Below are positions 42,479 through 51,535 of a stretch of 64,000 nucleotides of DNA, piece after piece. The notes under the pieces were generated by a model. That model saw only the letters and a list, made by a program, of their open reading frames with translations, was not told where the DNA came from and searched no databases. This stretch comes from Brachybacterium sp. SGAir0954. Its GTDB lineage: Bacteria > Actinomycetota > Actinomycetes > Actinomycetales > Dermabacteraceae. Position 1 is the stretch's first letter; every line of letters begins with the position of its first letter. The position numbers were made by a program, and so were the translations under genes. The DNA is taken from the NCBI RefSeq assembly GCF_005490785.1, contig NZ_CP027295.1:1488001-1552000 (forward strand). The letters are read 5' to 3'.

Positions 42479-44200
42479 ATGCCCGCTCTCCCCGGCCCCA
42501 CCACGATCTCCGTCCCGGCACCCACCGGATCGGGGGCGGTGGACGCCTCGGTCACCCTGTGGCGCACGCTCGCCGCGCTCGGCGTGCGGCACGTGGTCGC
42601 CGCGCCGGGCTCCCGCTCCGCCCCGCTCGTCCACGCCCTCCACGAGGGCGACCTCCCGGAGCTGCTCGAGGCGCACGTGCGGATCGACGAGCGCGCCGCG
42701 GCCTTCACCGCCCTGGGCCTCTCCCGGGAGGACCCCGCGCACCCCGCGGCCGTGCTCACCACCTCGGGCACCGCGACCGCGCACCTGCTCGCCGCCGTCA
42801 TGGAGGCCCACCACTCGCGGGTGCCGCTGATCGTGCTCACCGCGGACCGCCCCGCGGAGCTGCGCGGCACCGGCGCGAACCAGACCACCCGGCAGGCGGA
42901 CCTGTACCGCGACTTCACGCGACTGCGCGCGGACCTCCCCGCGCCGACCGCCGCCGGCGCGACCGCGACCGAGCTGCGCACGCTCGTCTCGACGGCCGCC
43001 CGCGCGGTCGCCGCCGCGACGGGCGAGCATCCCGGCCCCGTGCACCTGAACCTCGGGTTCCGCGACCCCCTCGCACCCGCCGCCCCCGCACAGCGCCCTT
43101 CCCCGGCCGCCGAGGCGCCGGGGATCGTCCTCACGCATCGCGTGCCCGCGGGGCCTCCCGCCCCGGTCGCCGTGCCGATCGACCCGAGCGCGGTCGTCGT
43201 CGCCGGGGACGGCGCCGGTCCCGCCGCCCGGGAGCTCGCGGAGGCGCAGCTGCTGCCGCTGCTCGCCGAGCCCAGCTCCGGCGCCCGCTGCGGGAGCTCC
43301 CTCGTCCCCGGCTACCCCGCGCTCCTCGCGCGGGTCATGGCCGATCCCGCGCACCCGCTGCGCCCGCGGCAGGCGATCGTGCTGGGGCACCCGACGCTCT
43401 CCCGCCCCGTGATCGGCGCGCTCCTCGGTGCGGCCGACGTCGACGTGGTCGTCGTCGATCCCCATCCGGACTTCGCCGACGCCGCCCGGCGGGCCCGTCT
43501 CGTGGTCCCGGCGATCACCGCGCCTCTCCCGGACGCCGCCGAGGCCGCGCGGCGCCGCGAGCACCTCGCCGCCTGGCAGGAGCCCGATCCTGAGCCGGAG
43601 AGCGCCGCGGCCCCGCTGCCGTGGCAGGCGCGCGCCGCGCTCGCCGTGTGGAGCGCGACCGGTGAGCAGGACGTCCTCGTGCTCGGCTCCTCGAGCCTCG
43701 TGCGGGACCTCGAGCAGCACGCGGGACCCGTCGCGGGCACCGTCCTCGCCAACCGCGGCCTCGCCGGCATCGACGGCACCACCTCCGTCGCGGGCGGCGT
43801 CGCTCTCGCCCGTTCCGCCTCGGGGCAGGGGAGCACGGGCCGCGTGCGACTGCTCGTCGGCGACCTCACCGCCCTGCACGACCTCACCGGGCTCGTCATC
43901 GGGCCCGAGGAGCGCCGCCCCGACCTCGACGTCGTGGTGGTGGACGACGACGGCGGCAGGATCTTCGGCGGGCTCGAGCATGCCTCCGCGCCGCCAGCCC
44001 TGCTGCGGCGCTTCTTCACCACCCCGCACGGCACCGATCTCGCCGCGGCGGCGGCCGCGCTCGGCGCCGAGTCCCGCACCCTCGCGCCCGAGGAGCTGCC
44101 CGCCGCCCTCGCCGCACCGTCCTGCGGCCTGCGGGTCCTCATCGCACAGGAGATGCACAGCCGCTTCCAGCCGGACTCCGGGGAAGCTCCGTTTCACTGA
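42479..44200 (+). CDS. menD: SEPHCHC synthase (2-succinyl-5-enolpyruvyl-6-hydroxy-3-cyclohexene-1-carboxylate synthase)
   Basis: A 573-residue thiamine-diphosphate enzyme adding succinic semialdehyde from 2-oxoglutarate to isochorismate. The N-terminal domain has VVAAPGSRSAPLVHAL and the catalytic Glu region IDERAAAFTALGLS, followed by TSGTATAHLLAAVMEAHHS. The ThDP/Mg2+ domain has ANRGLAGIDGTTSVAGG and LLVGDLTALHDL...VVVDDDGGRIFGGLEH. TACGCT (42467-42472) ends 6 nt before the ATG, selecting this start. The HtrA gene follows after 5 bp. Confidence 0.93.
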   Translation: MPALPGPTTISVPAPTGSGAVDASVTLWRTLAALGVRHVVAAPGSRSAPLVHALHEGDLPELLEAHVRIDERAAAFTALGLSREDPAHPAAVLTTSGTATAHLLAAVMEAHHSRVPLIVLTADRPAELRGTGANQTTRQADLYRDFTRLRADLPAPTAAGATATELRTLVSTAARAVAAATGEHPGPVHLNLGFRDPLAPAAPAQRPSPAAEAPGIVLTHRVPAGPPAPVAVPIDPSAVVVAGDGAGPAARELAEAQLLPLLAEPSSGARCGSSLVPGYPALLARVMADPAHPLRPRQAIVLGHPTLSRPVIGALLGAADVDVVVVDPHPDFADAARRARLVVPAITAPLPDAAEAARRREHLAAWQEPDPEPESAAAPLPWQARAALAVWSATGEQDVLVLGSSSLVRDLEQHAGPVAGTVLANRGLAGIDGTTSVAGGVALARSASGQGSTGRVRLLVGDLTALHDLTGLVIGPEERRPDLDVVVVDDDGGRIFGGLEHASAPPALLRRFFTTPHGTDLAAAAAALGAESRTLAPEELPAALAAPSCGLRVLIAQEMHSRFQPDSGEAPFH

Positions 44201-44205
44201 CTCCC

Positions 44206-45696
44206 GTGAACGAGCAGAGCACGCCCCCGCAGCCGCAGCAGCCCCAGCAGCCCCAGGCCCCCCAGGACCCCACTGTGTCCCCGCCGCAGGGCTGGTACGC
44301 GGCGCCGGACTCCCGGCCGGGCGCTGAGCAGCCCACCGACACGCTCGCCCCGCAGTGGGGTGAGCCGCCCACGGAGCAGCTCGGCACCGCGCCCACCGCC
44401 CAGCAGCCTGCCCAGGCCGACGCCGCGCAGGCCTCCGCCGACCCCTGGTGGGCGGCGAGCCGCGAGGCGCCGACCTACGGCGCCCCGGCCCCCGGCGGCT
44501 CGTACGGCGCACCGGGCGATCCCGGGTACGCGGGACCGGTGCCGGTCGACACGTCGGCGGCGGTCGCCCCCGCTCCCGCCCGCACCCGCCGCGGTCCCGG
44601 CTGGGGCGGCGTCGTCGTGCTCGTCGGCGCGGGCATGCTGCTCTCGAGCGGCGTGACCCTCGGCGGTGTCGTCGCCTACGACCAGCTGCTCGGCTCCGAC
44701 GGCGCCTCCACCGCGGCGACGTCCTCGTCCTCGACCCAGGGCCCCGTGAGCACCGCCTCCTCGACCTCGGACCCGGACTGGTCCGCGGTCGCCGCGGCCG
44801 TCACCCCGAGCACCGTGGAGATCCAGGTCGCCGCCCAGGGCGGCACCTCCACCGGCACCGGCGTCGTGCTGGACACCAAGGGGAACATCCTCACGAACAA
44901 CCACGTCGTCGACGGCGGCCAGCAGGTGCAGGTGACCCTCTCCGACGGCTCCGTCTACGCCGCGAGCATCGTCGGCACCGACGCCTCCACGGACCTCGCC
45001 GTGCTGCGCCTCGACGACCCGCCGAGCGACCTCCAGCCCGCGACCTTCGGCGACTCGAGCTCCGTCGCGGTGGGCCAGGACGTCATGGCGATCGGCACGC
45101 CGCTCGGGCTGCAGAACACGGTCACCACCGGCATCGTCTCCGCGACCGCCCGCCCCGTGACGACGACGGGCCAGCAGCCCGACGGGTCCGACTCGACCTA
45201 CACCTCCGCGATCCAGACCGACGCCTCGATCAACCCCGGCAACTCCGGCGGCCCGCTCGTGGACGCGACCGGCGCCGTGATCGGCATCAACTCCTCGATC
45301 GCGGGCGTCGCGAGCGGCCAGGAGACCTCCGGCAGCATCGGCCTGGGCTTCGCGATCCCCGCGAGCACCGCGAAGCTCATCGCGGACCAGCTCATCGACG
45401 GCGGCACCGCCCAGCACGCCTACCTCGGCGTCACCACGACGGACGGCAGCGCGGAGGCGAGCGGCACCACCCGCACCGGCGCCGAGGTCGTCTCCGCGGA
45501 GGACGGCACCCCGGCCTCGAAGGCCGGGCTGCGCAAGGGCGACGTGGTCGTCGCGGTCGACGACACCCCGGTCGACGGGGCCGCCGCGCTCACGGGCGTC
45601 GTGCGCGGCCTCGCGGTGGACTCGGAGCATACGCTCACGGTGGTGCGCGACGGGAGCGAGCAGCAGCTCACCGTGACCCTCACGGCCGCCTCCTGA
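44206..45696 (+). CDS. HtrA/DegP-type membrane-anchored serine protease with PDZ domain
   Basis: 496 residues. A cytoplasmic Pro/Gln/Ala-rich region of about 130 residues (repeats of PQQPQ near the start) precedes a single membrane helix (GGVVVLVGAGMLLSSGVTLGG) and a Ser/Thr linker. The extracytoplasmic trypsin-like domain has the triad His233 (NNHVV), Asp263 (TDLAVL) and Ser347 (GNSGGP). A C-terminal PDZ domain starts near AYLGVT and contains SKAGLRKGDVVVAVDDTPV. It degrades or refolds misfolded exported proteins. GTG 44206 is 5 bp after menD with no strong ribosome site, so it is probably co-transcribed with menD. Confidence 0.88.
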   Translation: MNEQSTPPQPQQPQQPQAPQDPTVSPPQGWYAAPDSRPGAEQPTDTLAPQWGEPPTEQLGTAPTAQQPAQADAAQASADPWWAASREAPTYGAPAPGGSYGAPGDPGYAGPVPVDTSAAVAPAPARTRRGPGWGGVVVLVGAGMLLSSGVTLGGVVAYDQLLGSDGASTAATSSSSTQGPVSTASSTSDPDWSAVAAAVTPSTVEIQVAAQGGTSTGTGVVLDTKGNILTNNHVVDGGQQVQVTLSDGSVYAASIVGTDASTDLAVLRLDDPPSDLQPATFGDSSSVAVGQDVMAIGTPLGLQNTVTTGIVSATARPVTTTGQQPDGSDSTYTSAIQTDASINPGNSGGPLVDATGAVIGINSSIAGVASGQETSGSIGLGFAIPASTAKLIADQLIDGGTAQHAYLGVTTTDGSAEASGTTRTGAEVVSAEDGTPASKAGLRKGDVVVAVDDTPVDGAAALTGVVRGLAVDSEHTLTVVRDGSEQQLTVTLTAAS

Positions 45697-45716
45697 CGGT
45701 GCCGCTCCGGGGCCGG

Positions 45717-45741
45717 GGCTGAGCGCCGGCGGGGCTCAGCC
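45717..45741. terminator. Hairpin between HtrA-type gene and menF
   Basis: 8-bp arms GGCTGAGC (45717-45724) and GCTCAGCC (45734-45741) with a 9-nt loop. It overlaps the last codon of menF on the minus strand. Confidence 0.55.
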
Positions 45742-47022
45742 GCGCAGGGCCCGCAGCATCGGCCGGCACTTCGCGAGCACCTCGGCGTGCTCGGAGACCG
45801 GGTCGGAGGCGGCGACGAGCCCGCCGCCCGCCTGGAGCCGCACGCCGCCGTCCCCGAGCAGGTGACCGCCGCGCAGGGCGATCGCCCACTGGCCGTCGCC
45901 GCGCGCGTCCATCCAGCCCACGGGCGCCGCGTAGCCGCCGCGGTCCCGCGCCTCGAGCCGGGCGATGATCTCGTCCGCCGCCTCGCGCGGGGTCCCCGAG
46001 ACGGCCGCGGAGGGATGCAGTCGCGCGGCCACGTCGAGGCTCGTGACGCCCTCGGAGAGCTGCGCGGTGACGTCGGAGGCGAGGTGCTCGAGCCCCGGCA
46101 GGCGCAGCACGAACGGCTCGGGGGAGCGGTGCTCGACCTCCGCGATGCCCGCGAGCCGCGCGAGCACCGAGTCGATCGCGAAGGTGTGCTCGGAGCGCTC
46201 CTTCGCATCGGCGAGGAAGGCGCGGCGGTCGTCCGCCGCGAGCTCCCCGTCGTCGGCCACGGAGCGCGTCCCCGCGAGCACGCGGGAGAAGAGGCGGCCG
46301 TCCTGGACCTGGGCGAGCATCTCCGGGCTCGCCCCGATCATGTCGGCCACGTGATACGTCCACGTGCTCGGGTAGGCGGCGGTGAGCCGGGCGAGCAGCG
46401 CGCCGGGCACGGCGGGCTCCGCGGTGCGCACCGTCGTCGTCTCGGAGAGCACGACCTTCTCCGCCTGCCCCGCCCGGATCGCCCGCACGGCCTCGCGCAC
46501 GAGCGCCTGGTACTCGTCGGGGGAGTGGTCCGCCTCGATCGTGAGCCGCCCCGGGGGGAGCGGCGGCTCCGCGGGGACGGCGGGGAACAGCGACGTGAAG
46601 TGCGCGGGGGCCGACGGCTCCTCGTCCCGGGAGACGAGCGTGAGGAACACCTTGCCGTCGTGCACGCCGAGCACGGCCTCCGGCACCAGCAGCGTCGAGG
46701 GGCGCTCGGAGGCGGCGGCGTAGGAGAAGGAGCCGAGGGCGACGAGGCCGCTGCCACGGGCGAGGACCTCGTCGACGACGTCGGCGCGGGCGGCGAGCGC
46801 CCGGAAGGCGGCGGAGGCCGCCGTGAAGCGGTCCGGCCCGGCGGAGGTGAACTCCCAGGCCCGGCCCAGGGCGACGAGCCCCTGACCGTGTTGCAGCCAC
46901 GCCCCCGAGGGGACCGCCGGCAGGTGCGCCGCGAGGTCGACGTCCTCGTCGATCCGCCAGGTGCGCACCACGAGCCGCGGCTGCTCCGCAGCGGGGTCGG
47001 GGTTCAGGTCCGTGGATGGCAT
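45736..47022 (-). CDS. menF: Isochorismate synthase
   Basis: A 428-residue chorismate-utilising enzyme converting chorismate to isochorismate, first step of menaquinone synthesis. The conserved core segments are VVLSETTTVRT, PEMLAQVQDGRLFSRVLAGTRSVADD, EHTFAIDSVLARLAG, and SGTPREAADEIIARLEARDRGGYAAPVGWMD. The menaquinone context favours MenF over a siderophore or salicylate enzyme. Two ATGs are close; CATAAT (47035-47030, minus) ends 7 nt before the second (47022), which is chosen. The divergent DUF6350 gene starts 44 bp away. Confidence 0.88.
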   Translation of the reverse strand: MPSTDLNPDPAAEQPRLVVRTWRIDEDVDLAAHLPAVPSGAWLQHGQGLVALGRAWEFTSAGPDRFTAASAAFRALAARADVVDEVLARGSGLVALGSFSYAAASERPSTLLVPEAVLGVHDGKVFLTLVSRDEEPSAPAHFTSLFPAVPAEPPLPPGRLTIEADHSPDEYQALVREAVRAIRAGQAEKVVLSETTTVRTAEPAVPGALLARLTAAYPSTWTYHVADMIGASPEMLAQVQDGRLFSRVLAGTRSVADDGELAADDRRAFLADAKERSEHTFAIDSVLARLAGIAEVEHRSPEPFVLRLPGLEHLASDVTAQLSEGVTSLDVAARLHPSAAVSGTPREAADEIIARLEARDRGGYAAPVGWMDARGDGQWAIALRGGHLLGDGGVRLQAGGGLVAASDPVSEHAEVLAKCRPMLRALRG

Positions 47023-47066
47023 CCGTGTCATTATGCGACACCGGACGGCCCGTCCCGGGTGCGACC

Positions 47067-48563
47067 ATGGACCTCGACCAGCACACCCGGCGGATGGAGC
47101 AGAGCGTGAGCAGCAACGGCGGCGGAAGCATCGCGACACCCCTGGTCCGGGGGGTCGTCGCCGCCGCAGTGAGCCTCGGCACGGTCCTCGCGATCACCGT
47201 GGTCCCCGCGCTCGCCGCGCAGATCGCCGGGAGCGGCTCGAGCGCCACCGCCCTGGACGCCGTCCTCATCGCCCTGAACCTGCTCGTCCTCGGCCACGGC
47301 GGCGGGGTCACGCTCGGCACAGGCGTCATCGAAGGCGCCACGACCCTCACGCCGCTGGGCCTCAGCCTGCTGCTCGTCGCCGTCTCCGCTCTCGGCATGC
47401 GGCGCGTGGGCCGCGGCCTGGACCTCGTCCGCGACGACGGCGTGCTGCGCACCCGGGCGCTGCGGGACGCCGGCGGGGCGCTCGGCGCGTACACGGCGGT
47501 CTACGCCGTCGGCATGGCGGTCGTCGGCGCGCTCGGCCGCAGCGGCGAGGCGAGCCCCGTGATCGCCTCCGCGCTCGTCTCCGCCGCGCTGATCGCCGTG
47601 GTGGGCGGGCTGCTGGGCCTGCTGTGGTCCGTGCGCCGGGAGGCGACCGCGACGATCCCCGCGGTGCGGGTCCTCGCCCTGCTGCCCTCGCCCTTCGACG
47701 CCGTCGCCCGCGCCGTGCTGCTCGCGCTGGGCGGGCTCGTCGCCGCCGCGACCGCGCTCGTCGTGATGCTGCTGGTGATCTCGATCCCGGGCCAGTCCGC
47801 GCTCTTCGACCAGCTCGCCCCGGGCGTCGTGGGCGGCGCGGTGCTGACCCTGCTGCAGCTCGCCCTGCTGCCGCTGCTCATCGTGTGGGCGATGGCGGTG
47901 CTGCTGGGCGGGACCGTCTCCGTGGGCAGCGGCACGGCCCTGTCCCTGCACGGCGTCGAGAGCGGTGTGCTCCCCGCGCTGCCGATGCTCGCGGCGATCC
48001 CGCAGCCCGGCGCCGCCCCCGTCTGGGTCTGGGCGCTGCTCGTGCTGCCGATCGCGGCGGTGGTCCTCGGCGCGTACCGGCTCGTCCGGGACACCACGGG
48101 GCTCGCGCTGCGGGACCGCGTGACGGCCTGGGTCGCCTACCCGGTGCTCGTCGTCGTCGCGGTCCTGCTCGTCGCGGGCCTCTCCACGGGGCGCATCGGC
48201 GAGGGCCGCCTGGTGCACCTCGGCCCGGTGATGTCCACGATGCTGCTGCCGCTGCTGGGGATCGTCGTGCTGAGCACCGCCGCCGTGATCGGCCTGCTCG
48301 CGACCCCGGCGGTGCCGTGGGTGCGCGGTCTCGTGGGCTCCCTCCGCGAGCGGGTCGAGCGCGCGGAGCAGGAGGAGCGCGGAGTCGGCGCCGCTCGCTC
48401 CGAGGTCATGGACGACGACGCCGCTGACGCGGACAGCACCGGATCCGGCGCCTCGACCGCGTCCGATGCCGCCACCGCTCCCGATGCCTCCACCGCGTCC
48501 GATGCCGCGGCGGCGGAGGAGAGCGGGACGAGCCTCGCGGCGGGCTCGCCCTCGGAGCGCTAG
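47067..48563 (+). CDS. DUF6350 (PerM-like) multi-spanning membrane protein
   Basis: A 498-residue protein with about ten hydrophobic helices and small-residue-rich loops, a cytoplasmic N-terminus, and a disordered tail of about 75 residues with repeated ASTASDAATAPDAS-like stretches. Its position just before purN-purH is typical for DUF6350, the family that includes mycobacterial PerM, linked to cell division. That functional link is established knowledge for PerM but inferred here. The characteristic motif LVLGHGGGVTLGTGVIEGATTLTPLGLSLL is present near residue 75. The start is uncertain: ATG 47067 has no ribosome site, and a later ATG at about residue 11 is possible. Confidence 0.75.
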   Translation: MDLDQHTRRMEQSVSSNGGGSIATPLVRGVVAAAVSLGTVLAITVVPALAAQIAGSGSSATALDAVLIALNLLVLGHGGGVTLGTGVIEGATTLTPLGLSLLLVAVSALGMRRVGRGLDLVRDDGVLRTRALRDAGGALGAYTAVYAVGMAVVGALGRSGEASPVIASALVSAALIAVVGGLLGLLWSVRREATATIPAVRVLALLPSPFDAVARAVLLALGGLVAAATALVVMLLVISIPGQSALFDQLAPGVVGGAVLTLLQLALLPLLIVWAMAVLLGGTVSVGSGTALSLHGVESGVLPALPMLAAIPQPGAAPVWVWALLVLPIAAVVLGAYRLVRDTTGLALRDRVTAWVAYPVLVVVAVLLVAGLSTGRIGEGRLVHLGPVMSTMLLPLLGIVVLSTAAVIGLLATPAVPWVRGLVGSLRERVERAEQEERGVGAARSEVMDDDAADADSTGSGASTASDAATAPDASTASDAAAAEESGTSLAAGSPSER

Positions 48564-48570
48564 GTCCCCG

Positions 48571-48978
48571 TCAGCTCCCTGTCAGGTCCCCGAGCCAGGT
48601 CGCGACGGAGTCCTCGACGTCCTGGCGGCACTGTGCCTCCGCACGCTGCGTGAGCGCCGTGTCCCGGCACTCCTCGAGCTCCGACATCGGGCCGTAGAAC
48701 AGCACCGAGACGAGCGAGCTCGTGATGATCATGAGCGTCGCCGGCATCCCCACCACGGCGGCGAGCACCGCCGAGCCGCGCCGGCCCCGGCGGAACGCGG
48801 AGACCGTGACCGGGACGAGCACCACGAGCGCGGCCGCGGCGACGACCCCCGCGAGCAGCGACCACGGCAGCGGCGCGATCAGCAGGATCCAGGCCAGGAG
48901 CATGAGCACCGTGAGCAGCGCGAGCCGCCGCGTGTGCCGGCGGCTGTCGTCGGGGGAGGGGTCGCTCGCGGGACTCAT
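48571..48978 (-). CDS. Three-helix membrane protein of unknown function
   Basis: 135 residues. A polar, charged N-terminus (SPASDPSPDDSRRHTRR) is followed by three helices (about residues 20-35, 38-55 and 70-92), then an outside or cytoplasmic tail with two cysteines (ECRDTALTQRAEAQCRQDVEDSV) that could form a disulfide. No family is recognised. CACAAT (48990-48985, minus) ends 6 nt before the ATG, so it and purN form a divergent pair of leaderless transcripts with starts 36 bp apart. It converges on DUF6350, with only 7 bp between stops. Confidence 0.7.
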   Translation of the reverse strand: MSPASDPSPDDSRRHTRRLALLTVLMLLAWILLIAPLPWSLLAGVVAAAALVVLVPVTVSAFRRGRRGSAVLAAVVGMPATLMIITSSLVSVLFYGPMSELEECRDTALTQRAEAQCRQDVEDSVATWLGDLTGS

Positions 48979-49014
48979 CGCCCCATTGTGCCCGCTCGTC
49001 GCTACCCTGGCCCG

Positions 49015-49638
49015 GTGACCCCCGCGACCCCCCTCCCCGCGACCCCTGCGACCACCGGGACCGCCGGGACGGCGCCCACGCGCGTCGTCGTCCTGCTCTC
49101 CGGCGCCGGCTCCACCTTCGCCGCCCTCCTCGAGGCCTCCCGCGCCGCGGACTCGCCCTACGAGATCGTCGGCGTCCTCGCGGACAAGCCCGCCGCCGGC
49201 CTCGACATCGCCCGGGACGCGGGGATCCCCACCGCCGTCGTCGCCCTGCGCGACTTCCCCGACCGCGCCGCGTGGGACGAGGCGCTCGCCGCCGCCGTCG
49301 CCGCCCACGACCCCGAGCTCGTGGTGCTCGCCGGCTTCATGCGGCTCGTCGGCTGCCCGCTGCTGGACGCCTACGGCGGCCGTATCGTCAACACCCACCC
49401 CGCCCTGCTGCCCTCCTTCCCCGGCGCCCACGGCGTGCGCGACGCCCTCGCCCACGGGGTGAAGATCACCGGCGCGACCATCATCGAGGTCGACGCCGGG
49501 GTGGACACCGGGCGGATCCTCGCCCAGGTCGCCGTCCCCGTCCTCGAGGACGACACCGAGGACACGCTCCACGAGCGCATCAAGGCCGCGGAGCAGCCGC
49601 TCCTGGTCGACGTGGTGCGCACCCTCGCCGCCCGGTAG
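49015..49638 (+). CDS. purN: Phosphoribosylglycinamide formyltransferase
   Basis: A 207-residue enzyme that formylates GAR with 10-formyl-THF in purine synthesis. [18 protein letters not shown] at the N-terminus binds the phosphate. The catalytic Asn-His pair is in [15 protein letters not shown], and the catalytic Asp is in [12 protein letters not shown]. The length is normal for the family. An N-terminal Thr/Ala/Pro stretch of about 22 residues precedes the first strand. GTG 49015 is set by TACCCT (49003-49008) ending 6 nt upstream. The last codons contain the -10 hexamer of the purH transcript. Confidence 0.93.
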   Translation: MTPATPLPATPATTGTAGTAPTRVVVLLSGAGSTFAALLEASRAADSPYEIVGVLADKPAAGLDIARDAGIPTAVVALRDFPDRAAWDEALAAAVAAHDPELVVLAGFMRLVGCPLLDAYGGRIVNTHPALLPSFPGAHGVRDALAHGVKITGATIIEVDAGVDTGRILAQVAVPVLEDDTEDTLHERIKAAEQPLLVDVVRTLAAR

Positions 49639-49641
49639 GCT
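49636..49641 (+). promoter_or_regulatory. -10 element for the ZTP riboswitch/purH transcript
   Basis: TAGGCT, overlapping the purN stop codon. With the usual spacing, transcription would begin near 49648, just at the riboswitch 5' edge. Confidence 0.6.
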
Positions 49642-49647
49642 GGCCCC

Positions 49648-49714
49648 ACACGACTGGCGCAGGTGGGAGGACCACCGGGGAGTGAACCGCGAGCATCGAC
49701 CGCCTGGGTGCTCG
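49648..49714 (+). ncRNA. ZTP (pfl) riboswitch upstream of purH
   Basis: All conserved blocks of the ZTP aptamer are present: GACTGGCG (49652-49659), GGTGGGAGGACCACCGGGG (first stem and bulge), and the distal hairpin GAGCA (49691-49695)/TGCTC (49709-49713) enclosing CCGCCTGGG. GGCG and CGCC can form the pseudoknot. ZTP/ZMP accumulates when 10-formyl-THF is short, and purH uses that cofactor to convert AICAR, so the control logic fits. The expression platform (49715-49753) has no obvious terminator; control of translation at CAGGAG is likely. Confidence 0.92.
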
Positions 49715-49753
49715 TCGCAAGGACCGCACCCGCCCTCGAACAGGAGCCCCCTC

Positions 49754-51388
49754 GTGATCGCCACCGATCGCCGCCCGATCCGCCGCGCCCTCCTCTCCGT
49801 CTTCGACAAGACCGGCATCGTCGAGCTCGCCACCGCGCTCGCCGAGACCGGCGCCGAGATCGTCTCCACCGGCTCGACCGCCGCGACCGTCCGCGACGCG
49901 GGCATCGCCGTCACCGAGGTGGAGACCGTCACCGGCTTCCCCGAGATGCTCGACGGCCGCGTGAAGACCCTCCACCCGCGCGTGCACGGCGGCATCCTCG
50001 CGGACCTCCGCGAGGAGACCCACCGCGCCCAGCTCGCCGAGCACGGCATCGAGCCCTTCGACCTCGTCGTCGTGAACCTCTACCCGTTCTCCGAGACCGT
50101 CGCCGCCGGCGGCAGCTTCGACGAGATCATCGAGAAGATCGACGTGGGCGGCCCCTCGATGGTGCGCGGCGCGGCGAAGAACTTCGCGAGCGTCGCCGTC
50201 GTCGTCGAGCAGGACGGCTACGCCGACGCCGCGCGCGCCGCCCGCGCCGGCGGCTTCACCCTCGCCGAGCGCCAGGAGCTCTCCGCGATCGCCTTCACCG
50301 TCACCGCGGACTACGACACCGCGATCTCCGAGTGGATGACCGCGCGCCTCGCCGAGGACGCCGGCGAGGAGACCGACGGCGCCGAGGAGGGCCAGGACGT
50401 CTCGCTGCTCGACCTCCCCGAGGACGAGGCCGCCGCCTTCGGCATCACCGCGACCCTCCGCTACGGCGAGAACCCCCACCAGCGGGCGCGGCTCGCCGTG
50501 ACCGATCCCGAGGCCCCGGGCCTCGCGGGAGCGACGCTCCTGGGCGGCAAGCCCATGAGCTACAACAACTACGTCGACGCGGACGCCGCCGCGCGCGCCG
50601 CCTTCGACCACGACCAGCCGTGCGTCGTCGTCATGAAGCACAACAACCCCTGCGGCATCGCCGTCGTCACCGAGGGCGAGGACCTCGCCCTCGCCCACGC
50701 CCGCGCCCACGCGACGGACCCGCTCTCCGCCTACGGCGGCGTCATCGCCGCCAACCGCACCGTCACCCTCGCGATGGCGCAGCAGGTCAAGCCGATCTTC
50801 ACCGAGGTCATCCTCGCCCCCGGCTACGAGGAGGACGCCCTCGCGCTGCTCCAGGGCAAGAAGAACCTCCGCATCCTCCAGGTCGAGGACCGCACCCGAG
50901 GCGGCGTCGAGGTGCGCCCGATCTGGGGCGGCACCCTCATCCAGGACGCCGACGCGGTCGACGCGGACGGCGACGACCCCGCGCAGTGGACCCTCGCCTC
51001 GGGCGAGGCGGCGGATGCCGCGACCCTCGCGGACCTCGCCTTCGCCTGGCGCTCGGTGCGCGCCGCGAAGTCCAACGCGATCCTGCTCGCGAAGGACTCC
51101 GCGGCCGTCGGCATCGGCATGGGCCAGGTCAACCGCCTGGACTCCTGCCGGCTCGCCGTGACCCGCGCGAACACGCTCGGCGAGGACGGCGAGGAGCGGG
51201 CCCGCGGCGCGGTCGCCTCGTCGGACGCCTTCTTCCCCTTCGCCGACGGCGCCCAGATCCTCATCGACGCCGGGGTGCGGGCGATCGTCCAGCCCGGCGG
51301 CTCCATCCGCGACGAGGAGGTCGTCGAGGCCTGCCGCGCGGCGGGCGTCACGATGTACCTCACGGGCACCCGGCACTTCGCCCACTGA
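49754..51388 (+). CDS. purH: Bifunctional AICAR transformylase/IMP cyclohydrolase
   Basis: A 544-residue enzyme for the last two steps of IMP synthesis. The N-terminal IMP cyclohydrolase domain has [31 protein letters not shown] and [12 protein letters not shown]. The C-terminal transformylase domain has [25 protein letters not shown] (catalytic Lys-His) and [11 protein letters not shown]. The end is [33 protein letters not shown] 49754 follows CAGGAG by 7 nt; upstream in-frame codons belong to the riboswitch and are rejected. A strong hairpin follows the stop. Confidence 0.95.
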   Translation: MIATDRRPIRRALLSVFDKTGIVELATALAETGAEIVSTGSTAATVRDAGIAVTEVETVTGFPEMLDGRVKTLHPRVHGGILADLREETHRAQLAEHGIEPFDLVVVNLYPFSETVAAGGSFDEIIEKIDVGGPSMVRGAAKNFASVAVVVEQDGYADAARAARAGGFTLAERQELSAIAFTVTADYDTAISEWMTARLAEDAGEETDGAEEGQDVSLLDLPEDEAAAFGITATLRYGENPHQRARLAVTDPEAPGLAGATLLGGKPMSYNNYVDADAAARAAFDHDQPCVVVMKHNNPCGIAVVTEGEDLALAHARAHATDPLSAYGGVIAANRTVTLAMAQQVKPIFTEVILAPGYEEDALALLQGKKNLRILQVEDRTRGGVEVRPIWGGTLIQDADAVDADGDDPAQWTLASGEAADAATLADLAFAWRSVRAAKSNAILLAKDSAAVGIGMGQVNRLDSCRLAVTRANTLGEDGEERARGAVASSDAFFPFADGAQILIDAGVRAIVQPGGSIRDEEVVEACRAAGVTMYLTGTRHFAH

Positions 51389-51443
51389 GCCCCGTCGGGG
51401 CTCGCGACCGGTCCCTCGCGCACGCCGTGCGACGGACCGGTCG
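51387..51443 (+). terminator. Tandem hairpins after purH
   Basis: GAGCCCC-GTC-GGGGCTC (51387-51403) starts inside the stop codon. It is followed by CGACCGGTCC (51405-51414)/GGACCGGTCG (51434-51443) enclosing CGCAC/GTGCG. Strong termination is expected. Confidence 0.8.
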
Positions 51444-51535
51444 GTCCCCGCTCCGAGCAGGCCGTCCGTTCACCTGGACGTCATGCACGCCCCCTACAGT
51501 GGTGCCCAACATGAGCATGTGTCGAAGGAGTGACC

